DNA from: Myxococcales bacterium
GTDB taxonomy: Bacteria > Myxococcota_A > Polyangia > Polyangiales > JADJMO01
Direction: 5' to 3'
Assembly: GCA_016709545.1 (NCBI GenBank)
Contig: JADJMO010000019.1
Location: 114,617-178,616 of the forward strand
DNA length: 64,000 nucleotides
Shown here: one piece after another, positions 1 through 8,233 of the stretch
Layout of the letters: each line of letters starts with the position of its first letter
Numbering within the stretch: the first letter of the stretch is position 1
Translations under genes and position numbers: made by a program
The notes under the pieces: generated by a model
The model's database searches: none
What the model saw: the letters and a program-made list of their open reading frames with translations, nothing else
What the model was told of the DNA's origin: nothing

Positions 1-1127
1 CTTCGGCTGCGTGTACACGCACCCCGAGGGCGGCGCGAAGATCCCGCAACGCCAAGGTGCGCGACCCGCTCGGCCCGCGCATCCGGTTCGGGCTCGGCGC
101 GGTGCGCGGCATCGGCGAGGCGGCGATCCAGGCCATCCTCGAGGCGCGCGAGGGCGGGCCGTTCCGCGACATGTTCGACTTCGCGGCGCGCGTGGACGCG
201 AAGCGCCTCAACAAGTCGGTCCTCGAGGCGCTGGTCGCCTGCGGCGCGCTCGACAGCATCCTCAAGCCGCTCGACGTGTCGCGGGCGAGCGCGATGGCCT
301 CCTGCGAGCTCGCCCTCGAGCGCTCCCGCGCGGCCACCAAGGACCGGGCCGCGGGGCAGTTCGACCTCTTCGGCCTCTTCGCGGCGGCGTCGCAGTCGCA
401 GGGCAAGCCCGCGAGCGGCGACCGCTACGTCGAGGCCCCGCCGTGGGACGCGCGCGAGCTCCTGAACCACGAGAAGAAGTCGCTCGGCTTCTACCTGAGC
501 GGACATCCCTTGGATCGTTATGGAAGGCTCTCGTTCGACGCGACCGACACCGTCGGCCAGAAGGACGAGCGCTCGAAGGTACGGCTCGCCGGCATGGTCG
601 AGGGCTACCGCGAGCGCCTGATGAAGTCCGGCAACGGCGCCGGCCAGAAGATGGCCTTCTTCGAGCTCGAGGACCGCGACGGGCGCATCGAGGTGAAGGT
701 GCGCCCCCAGCAGGTCGAGGCCTACGCGGCGGTGCTCGCGAGCGGCGAGCCGATCGTCCTCAAGGGCATCCTCGGCTACGACCGGCGCCAGGCCGACGCC
801 GAGGACGAGGAGAACACCGCCGAGCCGACGCCCCAGATCCTGCTCGACGAGGCGGTGCTGCTCTCCGACTTCATCCGCACCGAGACGCGCGGCGTGCACC
901 TCAAGCTCACCGCCCAGAAGACCCGCAAGGAGGACCTCGCGAAGCTCGCCGAGCTCCTGCGGAGCCATCGGGGCGGTTGCCTCGTGAGCCTCCTCCTCAC
1001 CCTCGAGGACGGCGCCGAGGTGCAGCTCGTGCTGCAGGACCGCGTGGACCCGGGCGATCCGATCCTCGCCGGCCTCGAGCGCCTGTTCCCCGAGGGACGC
1101 GTCGCCGACCTGCAGCTCGCGGGCTGA
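1..1127 (+). CDS. dnaE: DNA polymerase III alpha subunit, C-terminal part (5' partial)
   Basis: This is the C-terminal third of the replicative polymerase catalytic subunit; the 5' end lies outside the window. The reading frame from about position 45 gives the helix-hairpin-helix part of the tau/beta-binding region (RFGLGAVRGIGEAA), a linker, the DLFGLF stretch, then YLSGHPLDRY, and an OB-fold (from VRLAGMVEGYRERLMKSGNG to about FFELEDRDGRIEVKV) before the C-terminal tail. All are ordered as in DnaE. Before position 44 the sensible peptide (VYTHPEGGAKIP) is in another frame, so there is one extra or two missing bases near 44-47, next to the window edge. PolC and DnaE2 are less likely because the order and motifs fit DnaE1 of Myxococcota. 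Confidence in family is high; the frameshift may be an assembly-end error. Confidence 0.93.
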   Translation, partial: SAACTRTPRAARRSRNAKVRDPLGPRIRFGLGAVRGIGEAAIQAILEAREGGPFRDMFDFAARVDAKRLNKSVLEALVACGALDSILKPLDVSRASAMASCELALERSRAATKDRAAGQFDLFGLFAAASQSQGKPASGDRYVEAPPWDARELLNHEKKSLGFYLSGHPLDRYGRLSFDATDTVGQKDERSKVRLAGMVEGYRERLMKSGNGAGQKMAFFELEDRDGRIEVKVRPQQVEAYAAVLASGEPIVLKGILGYDRRQADAEDEENTAEPTPQILLDEAVLLSDFIRTETRGVHLKLTAQKTRKEDLAKLAELLRSHRGGCLVSLLLTLEDGAEVQLVLQDRVDPGDPILAGLERLFPEGRVADLQLAG

Positions 1128-1142
1128 GATTCGGGGGTCGCT

Positions 1143-1991
1143 CTACTGGATCCCCTCCGCCGGGCGCTTGCGCACCGGCGGGCGGCGTTCGAGGCGCTCG
1201 GCGGCGGCGGCGCGCACCGAGGGGTGCAGCGCGTGGGTCTCGATCACCGACCGGAGCTCCTGCGCGCGCAGCAGCGCGACCAGCGCGATGGCGACCTCGG
1301 GCGGCGTGGCCGGGTTCTGGACGAGCGCGACCCGCACGCGCGGCCGGTGGCACCACCGCGGGTGACGCGCGACCTCGTGCAGCACCTCGGCGCGACCCGG
1401 CCGCTTCACGCACAGCGAGATCACGTGCTCCTCGGTGAGCCGCGGCGAGGCGAGCACCATGCGGATGACGTCGGGGTGCGGGTCGGAGAGTACGCGCGGC
1501 AGGAGCTCGGGCGGGGGCCGACGCGCGAGCGACTTGCGCTCGCCGAGCGTGAGGGGGCGACCCTTGCCGTAGTCCGGCACGTCGCGCGGCGTGGGCTCGC
1601 GGTCGGCCTCGAGCGCGACGCCGCTGTCGTCCTCGAGCTGCTCGACCACGCGCTTCGGCGCGCCGGGCTTGCGCACGTAGGGCCGACGCAGCATGCGCTC
1701 GAGCGTGAGCAGCTTGCGCGCGCGAGCCTCCCCGCGGAGAGCCTCGCGCGCCGGGTCGAGCGCCGGATCGGCAAGGATCTCGGCGAGGGCGTGCACGAGC
1801 GCCTCCGCGTTCGGGTCGGCCTGGGTGTCGGCCGCGTGACACACGCGCTCGAGGACCTCCGCCGCGTCTTCCACCGGCATCGCGCGCAACGCCTCGCGCA
1901 GCCACGCGGCCCGCAGCTGCGCGGTGCGCAGCGAGGCGACGACGCGCCCGAGTCGGACGGCGCGCCTTTCGTACGGGTCCTCGGGGAGCAC
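1143..1991 (-). CDS. Hypothetical helical-repeat protein
   Basis: A 282-residue, Arg/Ala-rich soluble protein without signal peptide or membrane segment. The C-terminal half (about residues 165-265) has repeated helical units with the pattern 'DPHPDVIRMVLASP', 'HEVARHPRWCHRPRVRVALV', 'NPATPPEVAIALVALL'. This resembles HEAT-like or leucine-rich-variant repeats that act as protein scaffolds. It converges on dnaE with only 15 bp between the stops, and its start lies 51 bp from the divergent ppx gene. No catalytic motif is visible. I recognise the repeat style, not a named family, so no function is assigned. Confidence 0.75.
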   Translation of the reverse strand: MLPEDPYERRAVRLGRVVASLRTAQLRAAWLREALRAMPVEDAAEVLERVCHAADTQADPNAEALVHALAEILADPALDPAREALRGEARARKLLTLERMLRRPYVRKPGAPKRVVEQLEDDSGVALEADREPTPRDVPDYGKGRPLTLGERKSLARRPPPELLPRVLSDPHPDVIRMVLASPRLTEEHVISLCVKRPGRAEVLHEVARHPRWCHRPRVRVALVQNPATPPEVAIALVALLRAQELRSVIETHALHPSVRAAAAERLERRPPVRKRPAEGIQ

Positions 1992-2042
1992 CGGTCGATT
2001 CTACGATGACGACGGCCGTGATGTCGGCTAGGTCTGCGACCA

Positions 2043-3743
2043 GTGCCGCGGTTTGCCGCGATCGATCTGGGTTCCAACGCCCTCCGCCTCGTCATCGTCG
2101 AGGCCGATTCGGCGTTGCAGGTGCGTCCGCTGATCAGCGAGCGCGCGCCCGTGCGCCTCGGCAAGGAGATCTTCCAGACCGGTCGGCTGGCTCCGCAGTC
2201 GATCTCGGCGGCGTCCGACGCGCTGCGCCGCTTCCGCGAGCTGCTCGACCAGCACGAGGTCGTCCGCTACCGCGCGATCGCCACGAGCGCCGTGCGCGAG
2301 GCCGAGAACGGCCCGCTCCTCGTCGAGCGCGCGCGCCGCGACGCGGGGATCGACCTCGAGGTCATCGAGGGCATCGAGGAGGCGCGCCTCGTGCGGCTCG
2401 CGCTCGTCGGCCGGCTCGAGCTGCGCGACAAGCGGGCGCTGCTCGTCGACCTCGGGGGCGGCTCGACCGAGCTCTCGATCCTCGAGAACGGCGCGCTCGA
2501 GTCGTCCAAGTCGCTGCAGGTCGGCACCGTGCGGCTCCTCGAAGCCTTTCATCAGGGCAACGCCGACGCCCCGCGCCTCGCCCGCGAGTACGTCGAGCGC
2601 CAGCTCCGCGAGGTCGGCGCCGAGGTCACCCGCGACGCGTTCGACGTGTGCGTCGGCACCGGTGGCAACTTCGAGACCCTGGCCACGCTGTGCCCGGCCA
2701 CGACCGCGCCCGGTGCGACGCCGGTGATCGACGTCGCCGCGGTGCGCGCCATCCTGCCCAAGCTCGCCGTCCTCTCCCCCGACGAGCGCCGCAGCCTCTA
2801 CGGCCTCCGCCCCGACCGCGCGGATGTGATCCTCCCCGCCGCCGAGATCGTCGTCGCGTTCGCCGACGCCTTCGGCATCGAGCGCATCGTCGCGCCGGGC
2901 ATCGGCCTCAAGGACGGCGTCCTCGACGAGATCATCGGCAAGCACTTCGACGTCTGGGACTACGGCGGCGAGGCCGACGCGGCGGTCGAGGCGGCCCTGC
3001 GGCTCGGTCGTCGTTACCAGTTCGACGAGGCCCACGGCGTGCTCGTGGCCCGCCTGGCCGGCGAGCTGTTCGACCAGCTCCGCGTGCGCCACAAGCTCGG
3101 CGACCGGGACCGCCTCCTCCTCCGCGTGAGCGCGCTGCTCCACGACATCGGTGACTTCATCCGCTACGAGGGGCACCACCGCCACAGCCACTACCTGCTG
3201 ATGAACAGCGACATCGTCGGGCTCACGCCCGCCGAGCGCACGGTGGTGGCCAACGTCGCGCGCTACCACCGCAAGTCGGCGCCCGACCCGGCCCACCCCA
3301 ATTTTCGCGACCTCGACCGCGACGACCGCAGCCGCGTGCGGGTCATGGCCGCCATCCTGCGCATCGCCGACGCGCTCGATCGCGAGCACGCCGCCAAGGT
3401 GACCGCGGTGCGCACCGTGCTCGAGAAGGGGCGGATCAAGCTCCACCTCACCGGCGACCCGGACCGTCAGCTCGAGGAGTGGACCGTCAAGCGCAAGTGC
3501 CAGCTGTTCGAAGAGGTGTTCGACCTCTCCGTCGAATCGGCTAGCGCCCGCAACAACAAAGCTCGCAACTCCCGCGCGGCCGCTGCCGACCGAGGAGCAT
3601 GCGACTCCTGCTCGTCACGCTGCTCGTGCTCTCGCCGGGCCTCGCCCGTGCCGCCCCGACGATCGGCGACACGATGCGGTTCCCGGCGAGCTCCGCGCTG
3701 CGCCTCGACTGGGATTTTGCGCTCGTGCACCGCGCCACGGTGA
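2043..3743 (+). CDS. ppx: Exopolyphosphatase / pppGpp phosphatase (Ppx/GppA) with HD domain
   Basis: Predicted cytosolic phosphatase that trims inorganic polyphosphate and/or converts pppGpp to ppGpp. The ASKHA-fold phosphate loops are clear: AIDLGSNALRLVIVEAD near residues 5-21 and LLVDLGGGSTELSIL near 134-148. A C-terminal HD region follows (ALLHDIGDFI near residue 366, then YHRKSAP). The start is a GTG directly before PRFAAIDLG. The frame continues for 145 nt into the next gene, and the last 45-50 residues are a Ser/Arg/Cys-rich tail atypical of the family. The tail may be real read-through, or the true stop may have been lost by an indel near 3540. Choice between Ppx and GppA activity cannot be made from sequence. 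Confidence 0.9.
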   Translation: MPRFAAIDLGSNALRLVIVEADSALQVRPLISERAPVRLGKEIFQTGRLAPQSISAASDALRRFRELLDQHEVVRYRAIATSAVREAENGPLLVERARRDAGIDLEVIEGIEEARLVRLALVGRLELRDKRALLVDLGGGSTELSILENGALESSKSLQVGTVRLLEAFHQGNADAPRLAREYVERQLREVGAEVTRDAFDVCVGTGGNFETLATLCPATTAPGATPVIDVAAVRAILPKLAVLSPDERRSLYGLRPDRADVILPAAEIVVAFADAFGIERIVAPGIGLKDGVLDEIIGKHFDVWDYGGEADAAVEAALRLGRRYQFDEAHGVLVARLAGELFDQLRVRHKLGDRDRLLLRVSALLHDIGDFIRYEGHHRHSHYLLMNSDIVGLTPAERTVVANVARYHRKSAPDPAHPNFRDLDRDDRSRVRVMAAILRIADALDREHAAKVTAVRTVLEKGRIKLHLTGDPDRQLEEWTVKRKCQLFEEVFDLSVESASARNNKARNSRAAAADRGACDSCSSRCSCSRRASPVPPRRSATRCGSRRAPRCASTGILRSCTAPR

Positions 3744-4531
3744 CCCAGCGCGGCTTCGTGTTCGGGTTCGCGCTCACCATCACCATCCCCTTCGACCGCC
3801 TCGCGCGTCCGCGCCGCGGGCACCTGGAGCTCCCCATGTCCGATCGCCCCAAAGGCCCCTGGGCCGTCGCCGTCGTGCCCGCACTCGCCGTCGTGCCCGC
3901 CTTCGCCAAGGAGCCGCGCATCGTCGTGCCTACCGTGACGACCCCCTCGGCGTCCTCGTCGGTGAGCGTCGTGATCGCGCCGAGCGCCAGCGCCTCGGTC
4001 GTGCCCGCGAAGGGCCTCGGGCTCGACGGGGACAGGATCCGCGCGCTCGTCGCCGCCGCCCACAAGCTCGCGGGGCTCGACCGCGACGACGTCTTCGATG
4101 GGATGGCCACCCGCGCGCGCGCCTCGGCGCTCCTGCCCGAGGTGCGCCTGCGCGTGTTCCGCACGGCCGACGCCGGCCTCCGCCTCTACCAGGAGGCCGA
4201 CGCGCCCGACGCGCCGCGGAGCACGCTGCTCGACGGCACCCAGACCGGTATCGAGGCGCGCTTCTCGTTCCGCCTCGACCGGCTCGTGTTCGCCGACGAA
4301 GAGGTCCCGCTCGAGCGCCTGCGGCTCGAGCGCCTCGAGCTCAAGCAGAAGATCGCGACCCGCGTGATCGAGCTCGTCGTGCGCTGGGCCAAGGCCGACC
4401 GGCTGAGCCGCGATTCCCTGCTCCTCGACATCGAGCGCGAAGCCGCGGCCGCCACCGCGCTGGAGGCCCTCGCCGCCCTCGACGCCTACACCGGTGGACT
4501 CGCGAGCCGGTTGCTCGTCGTCAAGGGCTGA
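3599..4531 (+). CDS. Secreted protein with coiled-coil C-terminus
   Basis: A 310-residue exported protein. It starts with a clean signal peptide (MRLLLVTLLVLSPGLARAAP). A central Ser/Val/Pro-rich linker spans roughly residues 90-140. The C-terminal half has 'RFSFRLDRLVFADEEVPLER' followed by a long charged helix rich in Leu/Glu/Arg that resembles the helical hairpin of TolC-type or YfgM-like periplasmic proteins. Its first 145 nt overlap the 3' end of ppx in another frame. The same gene-order style (an envelope protein with paired short strands and coiled coil) is common in Polyangia, but I do not recognise a named family. Function unknown. Confidence 0.7.
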   Translation: MRLLLVTLLVLSPGLARAAPTIGDTMRFPASSALRLDWDFALVHRATVTQRGFVFGFALTITIPFDRLARPRRGHLELPMSDRPKGPWAVAVVPALAVVPAFAKEPRIVVPTVTTPSASSSVSVVIAPSASASVVPAKGLGLDGDRIRALVAAAHKLAGLDRDDVFDGMATRARASALLPEVRLRVFRTADAGLRLYQEADAPDAPRSTLLDGTQTGIEARFSFRLDRLVFADEEVPLERLRLERLELKQKIATRVIELVVRWAKADRLSRDSLLLDIEREAAAATALEALAALDAYTGGLASRLLVVKG

Positions 4532-4664
4532 GCGAAACGAAGTGGAGCGGTGAAAACCGCCGCGGGGCGGCCGATTGGAATCGCCGGCCCTGCTCGACTA
4601 CCCTTCTGCGCGACCTCGCGGAGCAGGGGGCCCCGCGGCGTGACGATTTCTCTTCGGAAACCCA

Positions 4665-5963
4665 TTGGACAGTCCACAGCCTTCGTTCGACCTCGTCTCG
4701 GCCTTCGCACCCTGGGTGGGCGTCGCCATCTGCGTGGGGGCGTTGTTCGCGGCGGCCGACGCCGCGGTGACCGCGCTGCCCGAGGCGCGCCTGCGGGCCA
4801 TGATCGAGACCGCGGACACGCCCAAGCCGGCCCTGGAGCGCGCGCTCACGGATCCCCCCGCGCTGCTCTCGCGCCTGCTCGTGGGCCGCGTCGTCTGCAT
4901 CGTCGGGGCGAGCGTGCTCGGCGCCATCGCGTGCCACCGCGCCTACCCCCGCTTCGGCGCCGTCATCGCGCTCGCCGTCGTGGCGCTCGCCTACACCATG
5001 ATCGCCGAGATCGTGACCAGCGCCGTGCGCACCCGCGCCGTCGAGCTCGCGCCCACGTTGCTCACGGTGGTCCGGCCGCTCGAGATCGCCGTCCTTCCGC
5101 TCGCGCTGCCGGTCGGGTGGATCGGCGGCTGGGTGAGCCGCGCGTTCCCCGTGCCCACGCGGCCGAGCGACCCCGCGCACCAGGCTCGCATCGCCGAGGC
5201 GGAGGTCGAGTTCCTGATCGAGCAGGGCCAGAAGACGGGCGCGATCCCCGGCGAGGACGCCGAGCGGCTGCAGGCGGCCTTCGACTTCAAGGGCAAGGTC
5301 GCCGAGGACGTGCTCGTGCCCCGCACGCGGATGATCGCCTTCTCCATCGCCACGCCGCTCGCGCGGGTGCTGGAGCGGATCGTGGTCGAGGGGCACTCGC
5401 GCTACCCCGTCTACGACCAGCGCATCGACGACATCATCGGCCTCCTGTTCGTGAAGGATCTGTTCCGCATCGTGCGCGAAGGGAAGCTCGAGACCACCAA
5501 GCTGACCTCGCTCGTCCGCAAGCCGGTGCTCGCCGTGCAGGAGAACCAGCCGGTGGCCGACATCCTCAAGGAGATGCGGCAGCGGAGGCAGCACCTCGCG
5601 GTCGTGCTCGACCACCACGGCGGCACCGCGGGGCTCGTCACCCTCGAGGACATCCTCGAGCTGCTCGTCGGCGAGATCCGCGACGAGCTGGACGAAGACG
5701 ACGCCGTGCACGCCCTCGGCGAGGGACGGCTCCTCGTGGACGCGGCGATCTCCGTCGACGAGGTCTCCGAACGCATGGGCGTGACGCTGCCGGAGGGGCA
5801 GGGGTTCGTGTCGATCGGGGGGCTCTTGATGGAGCACCTCGGCAAGGTCCCCGAGGCCGGCGCGACGCTGCGGCTCGGCCCGGTCGAGTTCGTGGTCCGC
5901 GAGGCGGACGAGCGTCGGGTCCGCCGCGTCGAGATCCGGCCGATCGCCGACGAGGCCTCGTGA
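4665..5963 (+). CDS. CNNM/CorC (hemolysin C)-type membrane protein with CBS pair
   Basis: Inner-membrane protein of the CNNM-transmembrane/CBS/CorC_HlyC architecture, generally linked to divalent cation (Mg/Co) homeostasis. Residues about 1-150 hold three or four hydrophobic segments with the short reentrant-type motif FAAADAAVTALPEARLRAM. 'EDVLVPRTRM' (about residue 213) opens two CBS domains, with 'GHSRYPVYDQRIDDIIGLLF' and 'HLAVVLDHHGGTAGLVTLED' marking each. The last 75 residues form the FAD-like CorC_HlyC domain (AGATLRLGPVEFVVREAD). The start is a TTG at 4665. The stop overlaps the GTG of the next gene by four bases, implying co-translation. Confidence 0.9.
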   Translation: MDSPQPSFDLVSAFAPWVGVAICVGALFAAADAAVTALPEARLRAMIETADTPKPALERALTDPPALLSRLLVGRVVCIVGASVLGAIACHRAYPRFGAVIALAVVALAYTMIAEIVTSAVRTRAVELAPTLLTVVRPLEIAVLPLALPVGWIGGWVSRAFPVPTRPSDPAHQARIAEAEVEFLIEQGQKTGAIPGEDAERLQAAFDFKGKVAEDVLVPRTRMIAFSIATPLARVLERIVVEGHSRYPVYDQRIDDIIGLLFVKDLFRIVREGKLETTKLTSLVRKPVLAVQENQPVADILKEMRQRRQHLAVVLDHHGGTAGLVTLEDILELLVGEIRDELDEDDAVHALGEGRLLVDAAISVDEVSERMGVTLPEGQGFVSIGGLLMEHLGKVPEAGATLRLGPVEFVVREADERRVRRVEIRPIADEAS

Positions 5964-6340
5964 GCCCGACGCCGAACGTGACCCGCTGGCGCAGCGATCA
6001 GCTCGATCGCGGGCGCGCGCCGCTCGGCGTGGGGATCGCACTCTCCCTCTCCGCGGGCCCGCTGGAGCCGGGGGACGCCGTGTTCCTCGAGCTCGCCGAG
6101 AGCGACCCGGTGGCCCTCGCGGCGCGGCTGCCGCCCCCCGTGCCGGGCGTCACCCTCGTCCTCGGGCCTCGCCAGACCGACGAGAAGGGGCAGGGCTCGC
6201 CGCTCGCGCGCTTCTTCGGGCGGAGGCCACAGAGCTCGCCCCGGGGGGTGCGGGGCTCTGCGCTGCTGCTCGCGGGGTACCGCGACATCGGCGGTGGCGT
6301 CGATGCCGGCGGCCTCGATCTGTGCTGGGGTTCCGGCTAG
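5960..6340 (+). CDS. Hypothetical 126-aa protein, translationally coupled
   Basis: A small soluble protein read from GTG at 5960, which overlaps the TGA of the CNNM/CorC gene as GTGA. It is in frame with a longer shadow reading frame upstream, so the coupled GTG is the sensible start. The product begins with SPTPNVTRWRSDQL and has a beta-rich core (GVGIALSLSAGPLEPGDAVF), then 'PPVPGVTLVLGPRQ'. No membrane segment or known motif is present. Its stop overlaps that of the converging phosphoesterase gene by four bases. The tight coupling supports it being real and used with its upstream partner. Confidence 0.65.
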   Translation: MSPTPNVTRWRSDQLDRGRAPLGVGIALSLSAGPLEPGDAVFLELAESDPVALAARLPPPVPGVTLVLGPRQTDEKGQGSPLARFFGRRPQSSPRGVRGSALLLAGYRDIGGGVDAGGLDLCWGSG

Positions 6341-7023
6341 CCGGCCGAGGCTTCGACCGGCTTCGGGTCGTCGAGCGGCACGACGAACGGATCGATGGTG
6401 ATGCCGAGGGCCGTGCTCTCGATGAACGTGGCGTGGGCGACGCGCGGCCCACCGTCGTGGTTCGGCGCCGCGCCGACGCTGCCCACGTTGACGATGGTGA
6501 TGGCGTCGAGCTCGCGAACGAACGGCACGTGGCTCATGCCACAGACGATGACGTCGGCCGGATCGTCGCCGATGAGGGCCGAGAGCTCCTCGTCGTCGAG
6601 GTCGTGGGTGATGGGCTCGGTCGGGTCCTCGGGGGAGCCGTGGACGAGGAGCAGGTCGCGCCCGTCCTCGAGCGTGATGCGGTGGTGCGAGGGCAAGCGC
6701 CGCAGGCGCTCGAGCACGAGCTGGCCGACCTGGGCGCGCGCGGCCTGGAAGCGCGCCGCGACCGCCCGCTGGGCGTCGTCGTGGGCGGCCTCGTCGACCT
6801 TGCTCGGAGACATCACCGCGAGGGCCGCGTCGGTGACCCCCTGGACGCAGATCGCCTGGTGGTGGCTCAGGAGCCGGAAGGTCTCGAGGGGCTCGGGGCC
6901 GGGGAAGCAGAGGTCGCCCGCGACGAGGAGCTCGTGGAAGCCGCGCTTCTCCGCGGTGGCGAGGACGGCCCGGAGGGCGTCGAGGTCGCCGTGGACATCG
7001 GAGATGCAGAGATATCGTCGCAC
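6337..7023 (-). CDS. Metallophosphoesterase (calcineurin-like)
   Basis: A 228-residue calcineurin-like phosphoesterase of the small YfcE/PP-like type. Metal-site motifs are present in order: CISDVHGD (residues 6-13), VAGDL (34-38), LVHGSP in the middle of the protein, and CGMSHVPF. The usual third motif GN(H/T)D reads GVTD at residues 62-65, so the asparagine that normally ligates the bridging metal is a valine. That may lower or alter activity, or reflect a base-calling error. It sits 9 bp downstream of a methyltransferase gene on the same strand, so the two are probably one transcript. Confidence 0.88.
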   Translation of the reverse strand: MRRYLCISDVHGDLDALRAVLATAEKRGFHELLVAGDLCFPGPEPLETFRLLSHHQAICVQGVTDAALAVMSPSKVDEAAHDDAQRAVAARFQAARAQVGQLVLERLRRLPSHHRITLEDGRDLLLVHGSPEDPTEPITHDLDDEELSALIGDDPADVIVCGMSHVPFVRELDAITIVNVGSVGAAPNHDGGPRVAHATFIESTALGITIDPFVVPLDDPKPVEASAG

Positions 7024-7032
7024 CCCGGGAGC

Positions 7033-7797
7033 CTAGCGCACCCGGGGAGGGGGACCGCCACCTGCTCGGGGGCTCGCGTCGATCGCCAGCACCCGGGCGA
7101 CGAATCCCCCGAAACGAGCCCCGATCCAGCCGTCCGCGACCTGCCGCTCGGCGACCTCGAGCCACCCGCCGAGGACGGGGACCTCGAGTGCCAACGCCAT
7201 TGGCACCAGCGTGCGGATGCCGCGGGTCTGGACGAGACGGGTGTGGGCAGGCATCGCGGCGTGGAAGTCGTGCGCGTCGTCGAAACGCACGAACACGTCG
7301 CGTTCGGTGCCACTCCCTACCTTTCCAGCTGGAAACAGCCGCTTCACGAGCGCCCGCACACTGGTCGGGTTGTAGACCTCCGCCACCACGAAGCCCCCAG
7401 GACGGACCACACGGGCGAGCTCGGCCAGGGTTCGCGCGAGGTCGGGCACGTGGGGGAGGGTCTTGAAGCTGACCGCAACGTCGAACCGGGCGTCGGGGAA
7501 CGGCAGGGCACGCGCGTCCCCTTCGACGACGGTCAGGCCACGTTCGCGGGCCTTGGCGAGCATGCCGGGGGAGAGGTCGACGCCGACCGCCTCGTTGGCC
7601 AGCGGCGCCAACCGGCGGAGGAGGAGGCCGGTCCCACAACCGACCTCGAGCACGGAACGATTCCGCACCAAGGGGGCACAGAGGTCGACCTCCAGGTCGT
7701 CCAGCAGGTCGTGATAGCGGCTGCGCCCGTCCCGCCCGACCTCGTAGGTCGCGGCGAAGGCGTCGTAGTAGCGCCGGGCGCGGTCGACGGGGTCCAT
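7033..7797 (-). CDS. Class I SAM-dependent methyltransferase
   Basis: A 254-residue Rossmann-fold methyltransferase of the UbiE/Methyltransf_11 group. Motif I is VLEVGCGTGLLLRR, motif II is VGVDLSPGMLAKAR, motif III is VVEGDARALPFPD, and the post-motif is ARFDVAVSFKTLPHVPD followed by ARVVRPGGFVVAEV. All are in the normal spacing. The acceptor substrate cannot be told; the sequence after residue 150 (RALVKRLFPAGKVG) does not match a ubiquinone or menaquinone enzyme clearly. It lies 94 bp downstream of a strong minus-strand terminator, so it has its own promoter in that gap. Confidence 0.88.
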   Translation of the reverse strand: MDPVDRARRYYDAFAATYEVGRDGRSRYHDLLDDLEVDLCAPLVRNRSVLEVGCGTGLLLRRLAPLANEAVGVDLSPGMLAKARERGLTVVEGDARALPFPDARFDVAVSFKTLPHVPDLARTLAELARVVRPGGFVVAEVYNPTSVRALVKRLFPAGKVGSGTERDVFVRFDDAHDFHAAMPAHTRLVQTRGIRTLVPMALALEVPVLGGWLEVAERQVADGWIGARFGGFVARVLAIDASPRAGGGPPPRVR

Positions 7798-7890
7798 GGG
7801 TACGCAAAGAGTATCGAGTTCGGGGCCAGGTCGGACCCTCGTGCCACGGTCGCGCCGCCTTCGTCCACGAACATCGGCGGAGCACCGGCC

Positions 7891-7928
7891 AAAAAAAAGG
7901 TGCCCCGGCCGGAAAGGGTCGGGGCAAC
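7891..7928 (-). terminator. Rho-independent terminator (minus strand)
   Basis: Read on the minus strand, a GC-rich stem (GGTTGCCCCG paired with CGGGGCACC) encloses a short CCCTTTCC-containing loop and is followed by eight T residues. This is the strongest intrinsic terminator in the window. It ends a leftward transcript coming from the 7.93-8.23 kb intergenic block or from hutI. Confidence 0.8.
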
Positions 7929-8233
7929 CTCGTTGGAGCCGGTCCAGTTGTCAACTTGGCACGACACCTGCTCACGCACTGCCTGTCTGTCTTGCAGAAG
8001 CTTTCTTCCTTGGCCGAGTCACGTGGCCGCGTGGGCTCAGGCCGATCCTAGCTTCCTTGCACTTGCTTGACTGCTTTCCGTCACCCCTCGCAGGGTGCTC
8101 GAACCCCTTCCGCTTGGCTTACGAAGCTTAACGTCCTTCGCTTCCACTTCTTCAGCCTTCACCTGCTTCAGTCTCACGAACGAACGAACCCTTGGGTTCG
8201 TTCTTTCGTTTTGTCCTCACGGGCTCGTTTCCA
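7929..8233 (-). ncRNA. Candidate non-coding RNA / long 3' UTR, unidentified
   Basis: About 300 bases without a convincing protein frame lie between hutI and the methyltransferase gene. The block is less GC-rich than its neighbours, purine-rich on the minus strand, and closed by intrinsic terminators at both ends: T8 on the left for leftward transcription, a hairpin with T-rich tail on the right for rightward transcription. It contains no tRNA, and no RNase P, tmRNA or SRP signature that I can see. It could be an sRNA gene, a structured hutI 3' UTR, or a leader for the methyltransferase. Strand is inferred from purine bias and terminator strength. Confidence 0.3.
8182..8213 (+). terminator. 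Intrinsic terminator, probably bidirectional
   Basis: A near-perfect inverted repeat (GAACGAACCC / GGGTTCGTTC) sits 20 bp past the hutI stop, with TTTCGTTTT following on the plus strand. On the minus strand the downstream side is less T-rich, but the hairpin would still lie just behind hutI. No plus-strand gene upstream is known, other than the possible RNA in the adjacent block. Confidence 0.6.

Noticed and set aside
5411..7975. An 854-codon minus-strand frame
   Set aside because: It crosses three real genes in other frames; composition is Arg/Pro-rich as for shadows.
8085..8110. tRNA-like T-arm (minus strand GGGGTTCGAGCACCC)
   Set aside because: No acceptor stem, anticodon arm or CCA pairing can be built around it.
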